A DNA stretch of 13,098 nt from Christensenellaceae bacterium (lineage in GTDB: Bacteria; Bacillota; Clostridia; Christensenellales; UBA1750), in NCBI GenBank assembly GCA_031287285.1, contig JAITTC010000063.1:1-13098 (forward strand), in the 5' to 3' direction. The notes below the pieces were generated by a model, which did not search any database, was not told where the DNA came from, and saw only the letters and a list, made by a program, of their open reading frames with translations. The translations under genes and the position numbers were made by a program. The number at the start of each line of letters is the position of its first letter. The stretch's first letter is position 1. Positions 1 through 5,209 of the stretch are shown piece by piece.

Positions 1-5
1 TTAAA

Positions 6-179
6 ATGGAGACCAACAAAGCAACTGCGAAGAGCACAGAGAGACTCGTGGAAGAGGCCTTAACCATGGCCGGGAGAATCGTAAAGCTGCCGGAGAAAGC
101 TGTAGAAAGGCTGAACTACATGGTCGATGGCGCGCTGCTGGTGGCGAGCGCGCAGGCACAAGAAAGAAAGGAAGCCTAG
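6..179 (+). CDS. Small hypothetical protein, probably phage-derived
   Basis: This 57-residue reading frame starts with ATG at 6 and ends with TAG at 177-179. The product is highly charged and alanine-rich, probably all helical, with a central stretch around VKLPEKAVERLNYMVDGALL. I do not recognise a family. The start is uncertain because the frame may extend beyond the left edge of the window. An internal ATG at 66, preceded by AGAGG, would give a 37-residue version. It converges on the repressor gene, whose stop lies 19 nt away. Codon use and the neighbouring prophage genes suggest it is real, but no promoter can be seen within the window. Confidence 0.5.
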   Translation: METNKATAKSTERLVEEALTMAGRIVKLPEKAVERLNYMVDGALLVASAQAQERKEA

Positions 180-198
180 CCGCGCCGCGGCACCTGCG

Positions 199-654
199 TT
201 AGTCTTCGATGCCATATCTTCGCAAAACCTCCTCCGCTCGTGCCATCTGGCCTTCGATTGTGTCTTCATCTTGAATTCCTTCAAGCTCTGTTTCGGCGCC
301 ACCATCTGCGAGGGCAAGAAGAAAATGCTGGAGGGCATCTCGATAGCGAGGGGGCAGTTTCAGGTAAGCGGAGAGAATGCGCCGATCAATGTTGTTGAGA
401 TCATAGACAGCGGCCAAAGAAGCGAAGACGTCTTCGCTTCTGGGTGAAAGCATCTCCCCGGTGCCGCCACGCAGCCAATCCTCGCAAACACCAAAGGTCG
501 AGCAAATCACCTTGATAGTTTTATCAGTGACTTCACGCCGACCGGTTTCAATGTTGGTCATGTGCCCCTGCTTGATTCCGACGCGGGAGCCGAAATCAAC
601 CTGACTCAAACCTAGATGTTTACGCAATACACGAATACGTTCGTTGACAGACAT
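199..654 (-). CDS. XRE-family (lambda repressor-like) transcriptional regulator
   Basis: The product is 151 residues. Residues 6-62 form a classic HTH_3 domain (ERIRVLRKHLGLSQVDFGSR, then a recognition helix near 28-38 and the W60-L61 closing segment). The C-terminal part is helical (ILSAYLKLPPRYRDALQHF) and lacks a LexA/S24 autocleavage domain, so induction would need another route, for example an antirepressor or peptidase. ATG at 654 is chosen over an upstream in-frame start because AAAGGTGG lies just before it and the longer N-terminus would be hydrophobic nonsense read from promoter DNA. It is transcribed leftward from the promoter at 678-706, back to back with the early rightward promoter. 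By position it is most likely the lysogeny repressor of the element. Confidence 0.9.
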   Translation of the reverse strand: MSVNERIRVLRKHLGLSQVDFGSRVGIKQGHMTNIETGRREVTDKTIKVICSTFGVCEDWLRGGTGEMLSPRSEDVFASLAAVYDLNNIDRRILSAYLKLPPRYRDALQHFLLALADGGAETELEGIQDEDTIEGQMARAEEVLRRYGIED

Positions 655-677
655 GAGATGCACCACCTTTTGAAGGA

Positions 678-706
678 AGCATAGCACATAAAATAAAGCA
701 TTGCAA
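678..706 (-). promoter_or_regulatory. Leftward promoter of the repressor gene
   Basis: Read on the minus strand, a -35 hexamer TTGCAA (706-701) and a -10 hexamer TATGCT (683-678) are separated by 17 nt, with an extended TGC directly before the -10. Transcription would start near 671, giving a leader of about 17 nt that contains the ribosome site. An AGCATAG motif overlaps the -10 and may be an operator half-site. Confidence 0.6.
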
Positions 707-726
707 TAAAAAATTCTGAAAGGGTA

Positions 727-755
727 TTGACAGTAAACTTCATTGGCGGTATTAT
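727..755 (+). promoter_or_regulatory. Strong rightward early promoter
   Basis: A perfect -35 TTGACA (727-732) is followed after exactly 17 nt by TATTAT (750-755). The expected start is near 762, on top of another AGCATAG motif at 760-766. The layout, back to back with the repressor promoter, is that of a phage early promoter repressed in the lysogen. Confidence 0.8.
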
Positions 756-793
756 ATAAAGCATAGAAGTAAAACGGATGGAGGGAAAACCGA

Positions 794-955
794 ATGAACG
801 AAATCAAACGAGACAGTTACGTCGAATTGGAGCGTGATAACGAGTTTTTGAAGGCACTGATGAAGATACCAATCGAGAGACTGCCGCTGGTAATGGCATA
901 CGCTCTTGCTTTAGAAGTAGCGGCTACCATCGAGAAGGATACAAAAACGGCATAA
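794..955 (+). CDS. Small hypothetical protein, first gene of the early operon
   Basis: The 53-residue product starts at ATG 794, ten bases after a GGAGGG ribosome site at 779-784, and ends with TAA at 953-955. It has a charged N-terminal half (residues 1-20, ELERDNEFLK) and a more hydrophobic helix in the middle (residues 25-46). It is the first gene behind the rightward promoter, the position where phages often carry cro or another early regulator. However, I see no helix-turn-helix, so that role is not supported. No family was recognised. Confidence 0.7.
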   Translation: MNEIKRDSYVELERDNEFLKALMKIPIERLPLVMAYALALEVAATIEKDTKTA

Positions 956-993
956 AACGCTTAACGAACCAACAAAAGCAAGGAGGCACCCAC

Positions 994-1188
994 ATGAAGG
1001 ACAGACCATTAACGCGCGAATACGTGCGGGAAATCGAAAAATTCTATTTCCGCATGACAAGGGAGAGCATCGAAAACGCGGAGGCTAATTTGCGACGGGA
1101 CAACAAGAGAATAACCGCGCTTGCGGCAGCAAGCGCGGTTGCAGGGATGGCGGGATTGATCTTTGCGATCTTGATTTACTTGAAGTAG
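994..1188 (+). CDS. Small single-pass membrane protein
   Basis: The 64-residue product starts at ATG 994 after a clear AAGGAGG. Residues 1-40 are charged and helical (EKFYFRMTRESIENAEANLR). Residues 42-62 are a hydrophobic alanine/glycine/isoleucine segment ending in YLK, giving a C-terminal membrane anchor with a cytoplasmic N-terminus predicted. The codons for residues 41-49 form one of the longest perfect inverted repeats in the window (1113-1140). The last 13 nt overlap the 3' end of the convergent gene at 1176-1391. The family was not recognised. Confidence 0.7.
   Translation: MKDRPLTREYVREIEKFYFRMTRESIENAEANLRRDNKRITALAAASAVAGMAGLIFAILIYLK
1113..1140. repeat. Perfect 12-bp inverted repeat inside a coding sequence
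   Basis: Arms AACCGCGCTTGC (1113-1124) and GCAAGCGCGGTT (1129-1140) are exact reverse complements around a GGCA loop. The hairpin is GC-rich and sits inside the gene at 994-1188, immediately before its membrane segment. No T-run follows on either strand, so it is not an ordinary intrinsic terminator. Confidence 0.75.
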
Positions 1189-1391
1189 TCTAAAGCCTTC
1201 TTGTTCACGCCAATTTCTTCGATGTCATCATCGGCGGCAAGCAAGGATATATACCCCAATTGCTTCAAGATACGAAGATCGCCGAGTGTAGCGGCACTTT
1301 TAGGGAAGCGGTTGAAAAATGCGCCAACATTGATACAATCCACTTTCCCATCTGCCAAGTCAACAAGGTGTTTTAACATTTTGGTATTCAC
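1176..1391 (-). CDS. Small protein, possible winged-helix fold
   Basis: The product is 71 residues from GTG at 1391. This GTG has a GGGAGG ribosome site 8 nt upstream, better than the in-frame GTG at 1400, which lies inside that site's spacing. The C-terminal half (LGDLRILKQLGYISLLAADD, then IEEIGVNKKALDYF) has the helix, hairpin wing and helix pattern of small winged-helix DNA-binding proteins. This is inference from pattern only. The gene is a lone leftward gene inside a rightward array and carries its own extended -10 promoter at 1417-1425. Its 3' end overlaps the convergent membrane-protein gene by 13 nt. Confidence 0.7.
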   Translation of the reverse strand: MNTKMLKHLVDLADGKVDCINVGAFFNRFPKSAATLGDLRILKQLGYISLLAADDDIEEIGVNKKALDYFK

Positions 1392-1416
1392 GCTGTACAC
1401 CTCCCTTCTTGCCTAA

Positions 1417-1425
1417 ATTATAGCA
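1417..1425 (-). promoter_or_regulatory. Extended -10 promoter for the leftward 71-residue gene
   Basis: On the minus strand the sequence reads TGCTATAAT, a perfect extended -10 element. No good -35 is found at 16-18 nt upstream, as is usual for extended -10 promoters. The upstream context (CTCCATCCATGCTATAATTT) resembles the repeated leftward promoter element at 3240-3260 and 5176-5196. Confidence 0.6.
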
Positions 1426-1464
1426 TGGATGGAGGGTGCCGAAATCGGATTAAGGAGGCTCACC

Positions 1465-1710
1465 ATGAAAACAACCAACCAAACTGCCATGAGCGTTGAG
1501 GAATACCGGGAACGGGCTCTGTTCGTTGAGCGCTACCTGAGGCCGCTCGCCTGCGCTGCCAATCTCGGCGTTGACGATGTTTTGTTGAGCCAGAGTGGCA
1601 ACATCGTTCATGTTGAGTTCGCGAGCGGGCAAAACCTGAAGGTGAACGTTGAAGGTGACGGCTTAGGCGCTCTCGTCATCGACGTGATGAGCAAAGCAAT
1701 CCACTTCTGA
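1465..1710 (+). CDS. Hypothetical protein, phage-type
   Basis: The product is 81 residues. ATG at 1465 is chosen because TAAGGAGG lies at the right distance; the in-frame upstream ATG at 1429 has no such site. The N-terminal third is helical (VEEYRERALFVERYLRPLA). The rest alternates in a beta pattern (IVHVEFASGQNLKVNVEG) and ends in a short helix. I do not recognise the family. It is the first gene of a rightward group continuing to 2272, with 18 nt to the next start. Confidence 0.65.
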   Translation: MKTTNQTAMSVEEYRERALFVERYLRPLACAANLGVDDVLLSQSGNIVHVEFASGQNLKVNVEGDGLGALVIDVMSKAIHF

Positions 1711-1728
1711 GGAGGGGCGGGAATCACA

Positions 1729-1884
1729 ATGACATTCGACGTTGCTTCGGTTTTCGTGGGAATCGTGATTGGATTGGCGACCGCTCGGCTGATCATTGGC
1801 TGTGCATACGTAAGCAAGCACGAGCAAGAGCTTAAATGCGCTTATTGTAAATGGCGGCATGAAGGGCGCGAGGTTCATCAATGA
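1729..1884 (+). CDS. Small membrane protein with a CxxC pair
   Basis: The 51-residue product starts with ATG at 1729, 11 nt after GGAGGGG (1711-1717), and ends with TGA at 1882-1884. Residues 5-27 form one membrane helix (VASVFVGIVIGLATARLIIG). After it comes a charged tail with CAYC at residues 37-40, a possible metal-binding or redox pair on the cytoplasmic side. It is followed at once by a long inverted repeat. No family was recognised. Confidence 0.65.
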   Translation: MTFDVASVFVGIVIGLATARLIIGCAYVSKHEQELKCAYCKWRHEGREVHQ

Positions 1885-1888
1885 AGAC

Positions 1889-1914
1889 GGGCAAGAAGCT
1901 ACAGCTTCTTGCCC
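1889..1914. repeat. Near-perfect 26-bp palindrome, 12-bp arms
   Basis: Arms GGGCAAGAAGCT (1889-1900) and AGCTTCTTGCCC (1903-1914) are exact reverse complements separated by AC. It lies 5 nt after the stop of the 51-residue gene. No T-run follows on either strand, so it may be an RNA processing or stabilising hairpin or a protein-binding palindrome rather than a terminator. A second weak hairpin (GGGC, TTTGC loop, GCCC) follows near 1942-1954. Confidence 0.7.
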
Positions 1915-1978
1915 AACGAAAAGGCCTATTTCTATTTTGGGGGCTTTGCGCCCGAAACCAATTAAGGAGGCGATCGTA

Positions 1979-2272
1979 ATGCCGAGCGAGTGCGAGCGAA
2001 AGGAACGCCCTGCTGGTAGCCGGCCGGCTTCGGCCTTCGCGAAAGGCGCTCCGATACTTGAGTGGCCGTGCGGTGAGTGCGAATATTACGAAAGGTGGTG
2101 TAGAAACAATCCGGGATTCTGCGGACACCTTTACGACTACCTGATTAAGTATGCCTACTGGGAAGGGTTTGATCGCGGGTTCTCGCAGGCGAAAGGCATA
2201 GAGCTGAAACGCGATGAAGAGCTATCCTGCCTAATCACGGGCCTATATGGCGGCGGATTCAGTCATGGCTGA
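1979..2272 (+). CDS. Cysteine-rich hypothetical protein, putative metal binder
   Basis: The product is 97 residues, starting at ATG 1979 after TAAGGAGG. A longer in-frame version from 1859 would overlap the preceding gene and read through the palindrome, so I reject it. A cluster WPCGECEYYERWCRNNPGFC gives four cysteines spaced like a zinc site, followed by an aromatic segment (YDYLIKYAYWEGFDRGF). I do not recognise the family. Its TGA (2270-2272) is separated by one nucleotide from the stop codon of the convergent peptidase gene. Confidence 0.65.
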   Translation: MPSECERKERPAGSRPASAFAKGAPILEWPCGECEYYERWCRNNPGFCGHLYDYLIKYAYWEGFDRGFSQAKGIELKRDEELSCLITGLYGGGFSHG

Positions 2273-2273
2273 T

Positions 2274-2933
2274 CTAAAGACGCGGACGCAGAGAAAGACT
2301 GGAGACACGCGGGGTAAGCCATCCATCGGTCGGGCAAAGCACGTTCGACACAAAAGAGGATAGATCGGAAAACGATGGGACTGGATGGCCGTCCTCACAT
2401 TGGACTTTGCCTGAAGCGAACGATCCATCTCCGGGGCGCCCAATGACGCAAAAGAGGTTCCCGCGCGATAATTCATCGAAAGCGCCGGTGCGATTCTGCA
2501 TCTTAGATATAAAAATCTTGGGGTTTTCGCGTCTGCATTTGCCGAGGGGATATAGAGGGTCATTAAAGACGATGCGTCCCTTATCGAACCCGACGAATAC
2601 AACTATGTGCCCGAGCGGGCCATCATCGCAAGTGTGAATGAGTGGCATGAGGCCATACCGACCACTGGAGTCGGCGCACAGCTTCATAAGTGCGTGTGGA
2701 TCAGAGGCAACAACCACGGATGCCGGAATTTCGCGAGCTAAGCAGAAATTCAAAATTTTATGGGTGCTGCAGGTCTTGCCTTCTCCGTGAGGACGATCGG
2801 TTGAAATCTCGTTCCAAAGAAATTCCTGATCGTACTTAACGCCTTGCCATGCGAGGAGCATTTGCAAGGCGGCGGCACCGCAGGAATCGGGATTAATCTG
2901 CTGGAAGAATGGAATTTCGGGATATGTTTGCAT
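2274..2933 (-). CDS. C39-like (papain-fold) cysteine peptidase
   Basis: The 219-residue product starts with ATG at 2933 behind AAAGGA. The motif QQINPDSCGAAALQML places a likely catalytic Cys at 18 and an oxyanion Gln at 12. GHIVVFVGFDKGRIVFNDP supplies His109 and Asp125, completing the C39/BtrH-type triad. There is no signal peptide, ATP-binding cassette or membrane segment, so it is a soluble, stand-alone domain. That differs from bacteriocin-exporter C39 domains. The last 45-50 residues after GRPGDG extend past the usual domain and look like low-complexity tail. It lies downstream of a 39-residue basic-peptide gene on the same strand, probably cotranscribed. Its role in the element is unknown; cleavage of a phage or host protein is possible. 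Confidence 0.8.
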   Translation of the reverse strand: MQTYPEIPFFQQINPDSCGAAALQMLLAWQGVKYDQEFLWNEISTDRPHGEGKTCSTHKILNFCLAREIPASVVVASDPHALMKLCADSSGRYGLMPLIHTCDDGPLGHIVVFVGFDKGRIVFNDPLYPLGKCRRENPKIFISKMQNRTGAFDELSRGNLFCVIGRPGDGSFASGKVQCEDGHPVPSFSDLSSFVSNVLCPTDGWLTPRVSSLSLRPRL

Positions 2934-3011
2934 AAAAACTATCCTTTCATAGGCACAAAAGAGGAGGGCGAGGCCCTTCCGTAATTACTCTAACTCGCGT
3001 GCCCATCCAGA

Positions 3012-3027
3012 GGGTGCCGAAGCACCC
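3012..3027 (-). repeat. GGGTGC/GCACCC hairpin with a UUCG loop
   Basis: On the minus-strand RNA the sequence is GGGUGC, UUCG, GCACCC: a six-pair stem closed by the very stable cUUCGg tetraloop. It lies in the 101-nt gap between the 39-residue basic peptide gene and the peptidase gene. No U-run follows, so it is more likely an RNA-processing or differential-stability hairpin than a terminator. Confidence 0.6.
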
Positions 3028-3034
3028 CGCAGCC

Positions 3035-3154
3035 TCACTTGAGGCGTATGGTCTTGATCGTTACTCGCGTTGATGTGCCATTGCTGACACTCGTGCGGAC
3101 TTGCAGACTGCGACCTACGCGACGAGTTCGGACTTTCACCGAGATTTTTGGCAT
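3035..3154 (-). CDS. 39-residue very basic small protein
   Basis: The reading frame starts with ATG at 3154 behind GGAGGTG and ends with TGA at 3035. The product has about ten Arg or Lys residues and no Asp or Glu. It shows alternating beta-like patterns (ISVKVRTRRVGRSLQVRTSV and TRVTIKTIRLK), suggesting a short beta-sheet nucleic-acid or envelope-binding peptide. It is the first gene behind the leftward promoter at 3240-3248 and precedes the cysteine peptidase. It has no double-glycine leader, so it does not look like a standard C39 bacteriocin substrate. No family was recognised; the strong ribosome site and promoter support a real gene. Confidence 0.6.
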   Translation of the reverse strand: MPKISVKVRTRRVGRSLQVRTSVSNGTSTRVTIKTIRLK

Positions 3155-3239
3155 TTGCTCACCTCCATTCGCCGGTAATCAAAGGTTGGTGAACAGTAGC
3201 CATAGGCACTCTCTGGATGGGCGCGCAAGCGACAGCGCA

Positions 3240-3260
3240 AGTATACCATAAAAATGGGAG
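3240..3260 (-). promoter_or_regulatory. Repeated leftward extended -10 promoter element, copy 1
   Basis: Positions 3242-3260 (TATACCATAAAAATGGGAG on the plus strand) are identical to 5178-5196. On the minus strand the element reads TGGTATACT, an extended -10, with TTCTTG 17 nt further upstream as a weak -35. It would drive the 39-residue peptide and the peptidase. It contains the inverted repeat CCAT, AAAA, ATGG, a possible operator. The plus strand supplies GGGAG upstream of the rightward HTH gene. Confidence 0.6.
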
Positions 3261-3295
3261 AACAAGAACAAAGAATGTCGAGAGGAGGGTTGGCC

Positions 3296-3607
3296 ATGCC
3301 GCGTCCGCATGAGGCTTTGCGCCGCAAATTGAAAGAATACGGCATTGATTATGCCTATCTGGCCCAATGCCTCGGCAGGAGCGAAGGATATGTAGGCATG
3401 CAGATGAGGGCGGCCGGGAGGGGGTGGGCGCAGGCGGAAATGTACTCAATTTTAAAGATGGTTGGCGAGCCGCCGTCGAAGGTGTTTTACTACTTCCCGC
3501 CGGGCGGCGCCGCAGAGGCGGCCGAGTTGGCGGGGCGGATGGAACGAGAGCTCGAAATCGCGCGAAGGGTCGCGGCGGCGCTAAGAGAGTTTTTGGGAAC
3601 GACATAG
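3296..3607 (+). CDS. Small helix-turn-helix phage protein
   Basis: The product is 103 residues from ATG 3296, which has AGGAGG 7 nt upstream; an in-frame ATG at 3275 has no close site. Residues 4-57 (EALRRKLKEYGIDYAYLAQC, then LGRSEGYVGMQMRA and the EMYSILKMVG helix) have the layout of a degenerate XRE-type HTH domain as found in many Firmicutes prophage early regions. After YYFPPGG comes a helical arginine/glutamate-rich tail that could form a coiled coil. It is the first gene of the rightward group 3296-5003, 15 nt before the YopX gene. It could be a Cro-like or accessory regulator; its target is unknown. Confidence 0.7.
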   Translation: MPRPHEALRRKLKEYGIDYAYLAQCLGRSEGYVGMQMRAAGRGWAQAEMYSILKMVGEPPSKVFYYFPPGGAAEAAELAGRMERELEIARRVAAALREFLGTT

Positions 3608-3622
3608 GAGGAGGTGCTTCGG

Positions 3623-4000
3623 ATGCAAAGATCGATCATATTCAGAGCGCGGCCAAAGAGCGGCGACGTGGGCTCTTGGGTTTATGGATGGCTGCAAGAA
3701 GTAGATGGCGACACCTGCTATATTCGTAACGGATTAGCGGTCGAAGAGTGCTGGACGGCGACGGCCGGGCAGTTCACGGGGCTATTTGGGTCGGATAAGA
3801 AGCGGATTTACGAAGGCGATATAGTGCGCATTACAACGGAGAACGAAACCTGGAAGGAGCTTGTCTACTTTGCGCATGGCGCCTTCATAATCGGAGCGGG
3901 AAACCCGGATGGATTCGTCGATCTGTGTGGGCAGACCGAGGACTGCTGGAAAGACGTGCGCGTGGTGGGATGTATTCATGATGGGGATGCCTGGAGATGA
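3623..4000 (+). CDS. YopX family phage protein
   Basis: The product is 125 residues. ATG 3623 is preceded by GGAGGAGG at 8 nt, better than the in-frame GTG at 3614. The N-terminal FRARPKSGDVGSWVYGWLQE and the central TGLFGSDKKRIYEGDIVRIT are the hallmarks of the YopX family, a beta-rich protein widespread in Firmicutes phages (named from SPbeta YopX) with no settled biochemical function. The length fits the family. It follows the HTH gene closely and is likely cotranscribed with it. This is one of the clearest phage markers in the window. Confidence 0.85.
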   Translation: MQRSIIFRARPKSGDVGSWVYGWLQEVDGDTCYIRNGLAVEECWTATAGQFTGLFGSDKKRIYEGDIVRITTENETWKELVYFAHGAFIIGAGNPDGFVDLCGQTEDCWKDVRVVGCIHDGDAWR

Positions 4001-4049
4001 AAGGAAGGAACGAAATCGAGAAAAGGAATGTGGAAGGGAGGGCTGTGTA

Positions 4050-4274
4050 ATGCGAAGTGCGGGTGAAGTCGCGGAGGAACTGCGCGCCGTCGCCGATCGG
4101 GCGCCGGACGAAGACGCCGCAATTATTCGGGATGCTGCTGAGTGGATTGAGAAGGCCCAAAGGCTTATGGAGGCGGCGAAGGGCGATTTAGCCTTGATGG
4201 TCGGGCAGCTCGCGAAGCTGGGCGATGTGGCCATGGACGTAGAGGCAGAGCTGACGCCGGAATGGCAACCGTAA
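4050..4274 (+). CDS. Small helical phage protein (paralogue of the next gene)
   Basis: The product is 74 residues, acidic and fully helical. ATG 4050 is preceded by GGGAGGG at 7 nt; a longer in-frame version would overlap the YopX gene and lacks a site. Residues 4-33 (GEVAEELRAVADRAPDEDAA then IIRDAAEWIE) match the start of the next gene in pattern: EL-R-A-R, then I, then AA-WIE. Adjacent duplication of a helical-hairpin module is therefore likely. The second half (residues 36-66) is another amphipathic helix. No function was recognised. Confidence 0.65.
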   Translation: MRSAGEVAEELRAVADRAPDEDAAIIRDAAEWIEKAQRLMEAAKGDLALMVGQLAKLGDVAMDVEAELTPEWQP

Positions 4275-4286
4275 GGAGGCGAGTAT

Positions 4287-4550
4287 GTGGACACTGCCAA
4301 AAAGATAGCGATGGAGCTGCGAACCTGCGCTGGGAGACTGGATAAAAAAGAAATGTACGCCATTACGAAGATGATAGAGGCGGCACGCTGGATTGAAGTG
4401 ATGGGATCGGTTCGGATGGAATACGCCGCGCCGGAGTTCCGGCTTGATTCGAAAGGTGATTTACAAGTGAGCGTGATATGCGCGCATTGCGGCAACCGGT
4501 TGCGGGCGGTGGCAAGGATTCGGGGAGGGGGTGAAGGGTCGAATGAATGA
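4287..4550 (+). CDS. Helical module plus CxxC domain, hypothetical
   Basis: The product is 87 residues from GTG 4287, with AAGGAGG 8 nt upstream, overlapping the stop region of the preceding gene. The overlapping ATG at 4285 is in another frame and stops after seven codons. Residues 1-36 repeat the helical module of the upstream gene (KKIAMELRTCAGRLDKKEMY ... MIEAARWIEV). The C-terminal part contains VSVICAHCGNRLRAVARI, a CxxC that looks like half of a zinc ribbon. The last codons overlap the next gene by 8 nt, indicating translational coupling. Confidence 0.65.
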   Translation: MDTAKKIAMELRTCAGRLDKKEMYAITKMIEAARWIEVMGSVRMEYAAPEFRLDSKGDLQVSVICAHCGNRLRAVARIRGGGEGSNE

Positions 4551-4851
4551 AAAGCTTGCGACGATTGCGGCTCACACCATACTTTTGATCGGGATAGGCA
4601 TGGCGGCGGTGGTCATTAGGCTGATTTTATGGGCGCTCCACGAGCTTGGCCGACTGGCCGGCGCTAAGGCCATGGAATGGTGGGGGAAACGCGGAACGCG
4701 GAGAAGGGTTGCGAAGGCGCTGAAGAGCGTTCGGCGCGTGGGCCGGGCAGCGGAAGGGGTCGGGCGTTCGGCTGAGCGCTCGGCAGAGGCCATGAGCGAG
4801 CTTGGCAACGCATTGAGGAAGCGCGGCGCATTGAGGAAGCGCAGCGCGTAG
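4543..4851 (+). CDS. Small membrane protein with arginine-rich tail
   Basis: The product is 102 residues from ATG 4543; GTG at 4531 is an alternative start. Residues 5-30 form one membrane helix (TIAAHTILLIGIGMAAVVIR). The rest is very basic and helical (RRRVAKALKSVRRVGRAAEG), with a heptad-like Ser/Ala/Glu stretch, so it should sit inside the cell and could bind nucleic acid or the membrane surface. The final codons are a tandem repeat (ALRKRG, ALRKRS) encoded by a 15-bp direct repeat at 4810-4842. It overlaps the preceding gene. Holin-like placement is possible but unproven; no family was recognised. Confidence 0.65.
   Translation: MNEKLATIAAHTILLIGIGMAAVVIRLILWALHELGRLAGAKAMEWWGKRGTRRRVAKALKSVRRVGRAAEGVGRSAERSAEAMSELGNALRKRGALRKRSA
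4810..4842. repeat. 15-bp direct repeat with 18-bp period
   Basis: GCATTGAGGAAGCGC occurs at 4810-4824 and again at 4828-4842. The period is six codons, so it extends the protein tail by one ALRKR(G/S) unit in frame. It probably arose by slippage. Confidence 0.8.
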
Positions 4852-4883
4852 AGGAGCAAAGGCGCGAAGGGGAGGTGATTCGA

Positions 4884-5003
4884 ATGTGTGGTGAAATAGA
4901 AGGGCGGGTAATGGCCCTGATCGACAAGATCATGAAAGCAGAAATCAGCCTCGAGTGCAAGGTGGAGCTTGTTTCGAGGCTGATTCCGGGATTGAAGAAC
5001 TAA
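4884..5003 (+). CDS. 39-residue hypothetical protein
   Basis: The frame starts at ATG 4884 with GGGGAGG 8 nt upstream and ends with TAA at 5001-5003. The product is helical and amphipathic (RVMALIDKIMKAEISLECKV), with two cysteines. It is the last gene of the rightward group beginning at 3296. Its stop codon shares two bases with the stop codon of the convergent 50-residue gene. The strong ribosome site argues for a real gene; I do not recognise the family. Confidence 0.6.
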   Translation: MCGEIEGRVMALIDKIMKAEISLECKVELVSRLIPGLKN

Positions 5004-5152
5004 GTGATGGGCTTGGAAATGGTTTTGAGGATTGAGCGGTAAATCTCGGCGAAAGCCACTACCTGATCTTCGTTGCTCTTGCCTTTCAGGTCAAGTTTAA
5101 AATTTTCAATGTATAGCCTGGTAAGCTCAAGTGCAACCTCGCGGGCATCCAT
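5000..5152 (-). CDS. 50-residue hypothetical protein on the opposite strand
   Basis: The frame starts with ATG at 5152, behind AAAGGAGATGAT, and ends with TAG at 5000-5002. The product is helical (MDAREVALELTRLYIENFKL, then EDQVVAFAEIYRSILKTI) and resembles the many short single-domain phage proteins of Firmicutes, but I cannot name a family. It is a lone leftward gene with its own promoter at 5176-5184 and converges exactly on the stop of the 39-residue rightward gene. The clear promoter, ribosome site and helical periodicity make it convincing despite its size. Confidence 0.7.
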   Translation of the reverse strand: MDAREVALELTRLYIENFKLDLKGKSNEDQVVAFAEIYRSILKTISKPIT

Positions 5153-5175
5153 ACGATCATCTCCTTTCGAGATGA

Positions 5176-5196
5176 ATTATACCATAAAAATGGGAG
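5176..5196 (-). promoter_or_regulatory. Repeated leftward extended -10 promoter element, copy 2
   Basis: The minus strand reads TGGTATAAT, a perfect extended -10, with TTCTTT 17 nt further upstream as a weak -35. Positions 5178-5196 are identical over 19 bp to 3242-3260. It would drive the 50-residue gene. The plus strand of the same segment provides the GGGAGG upstream of the AbrB-like gene. Confidence 0.65.
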
Positions 5197-5209
5197 GAAA
5201 AGAACTGAG

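Noticed and set aside
3035..3154. Basic peptide as a class II bacteriocin matured by the neighbouring C39-like peptidase
   Set aside because: No double-glycine leader, no exporter and no immunity gene; the peptidase has no ABC domain. Kept only as a cargo pair of unknown role.
3782..4495. Minus-strand open frame of 237 codons
   Set aside because: Antisense to YopX and the two helical genes, Ser/Ala/Ile-rich with no ribosome site; the plus-strand genes have good start sites.
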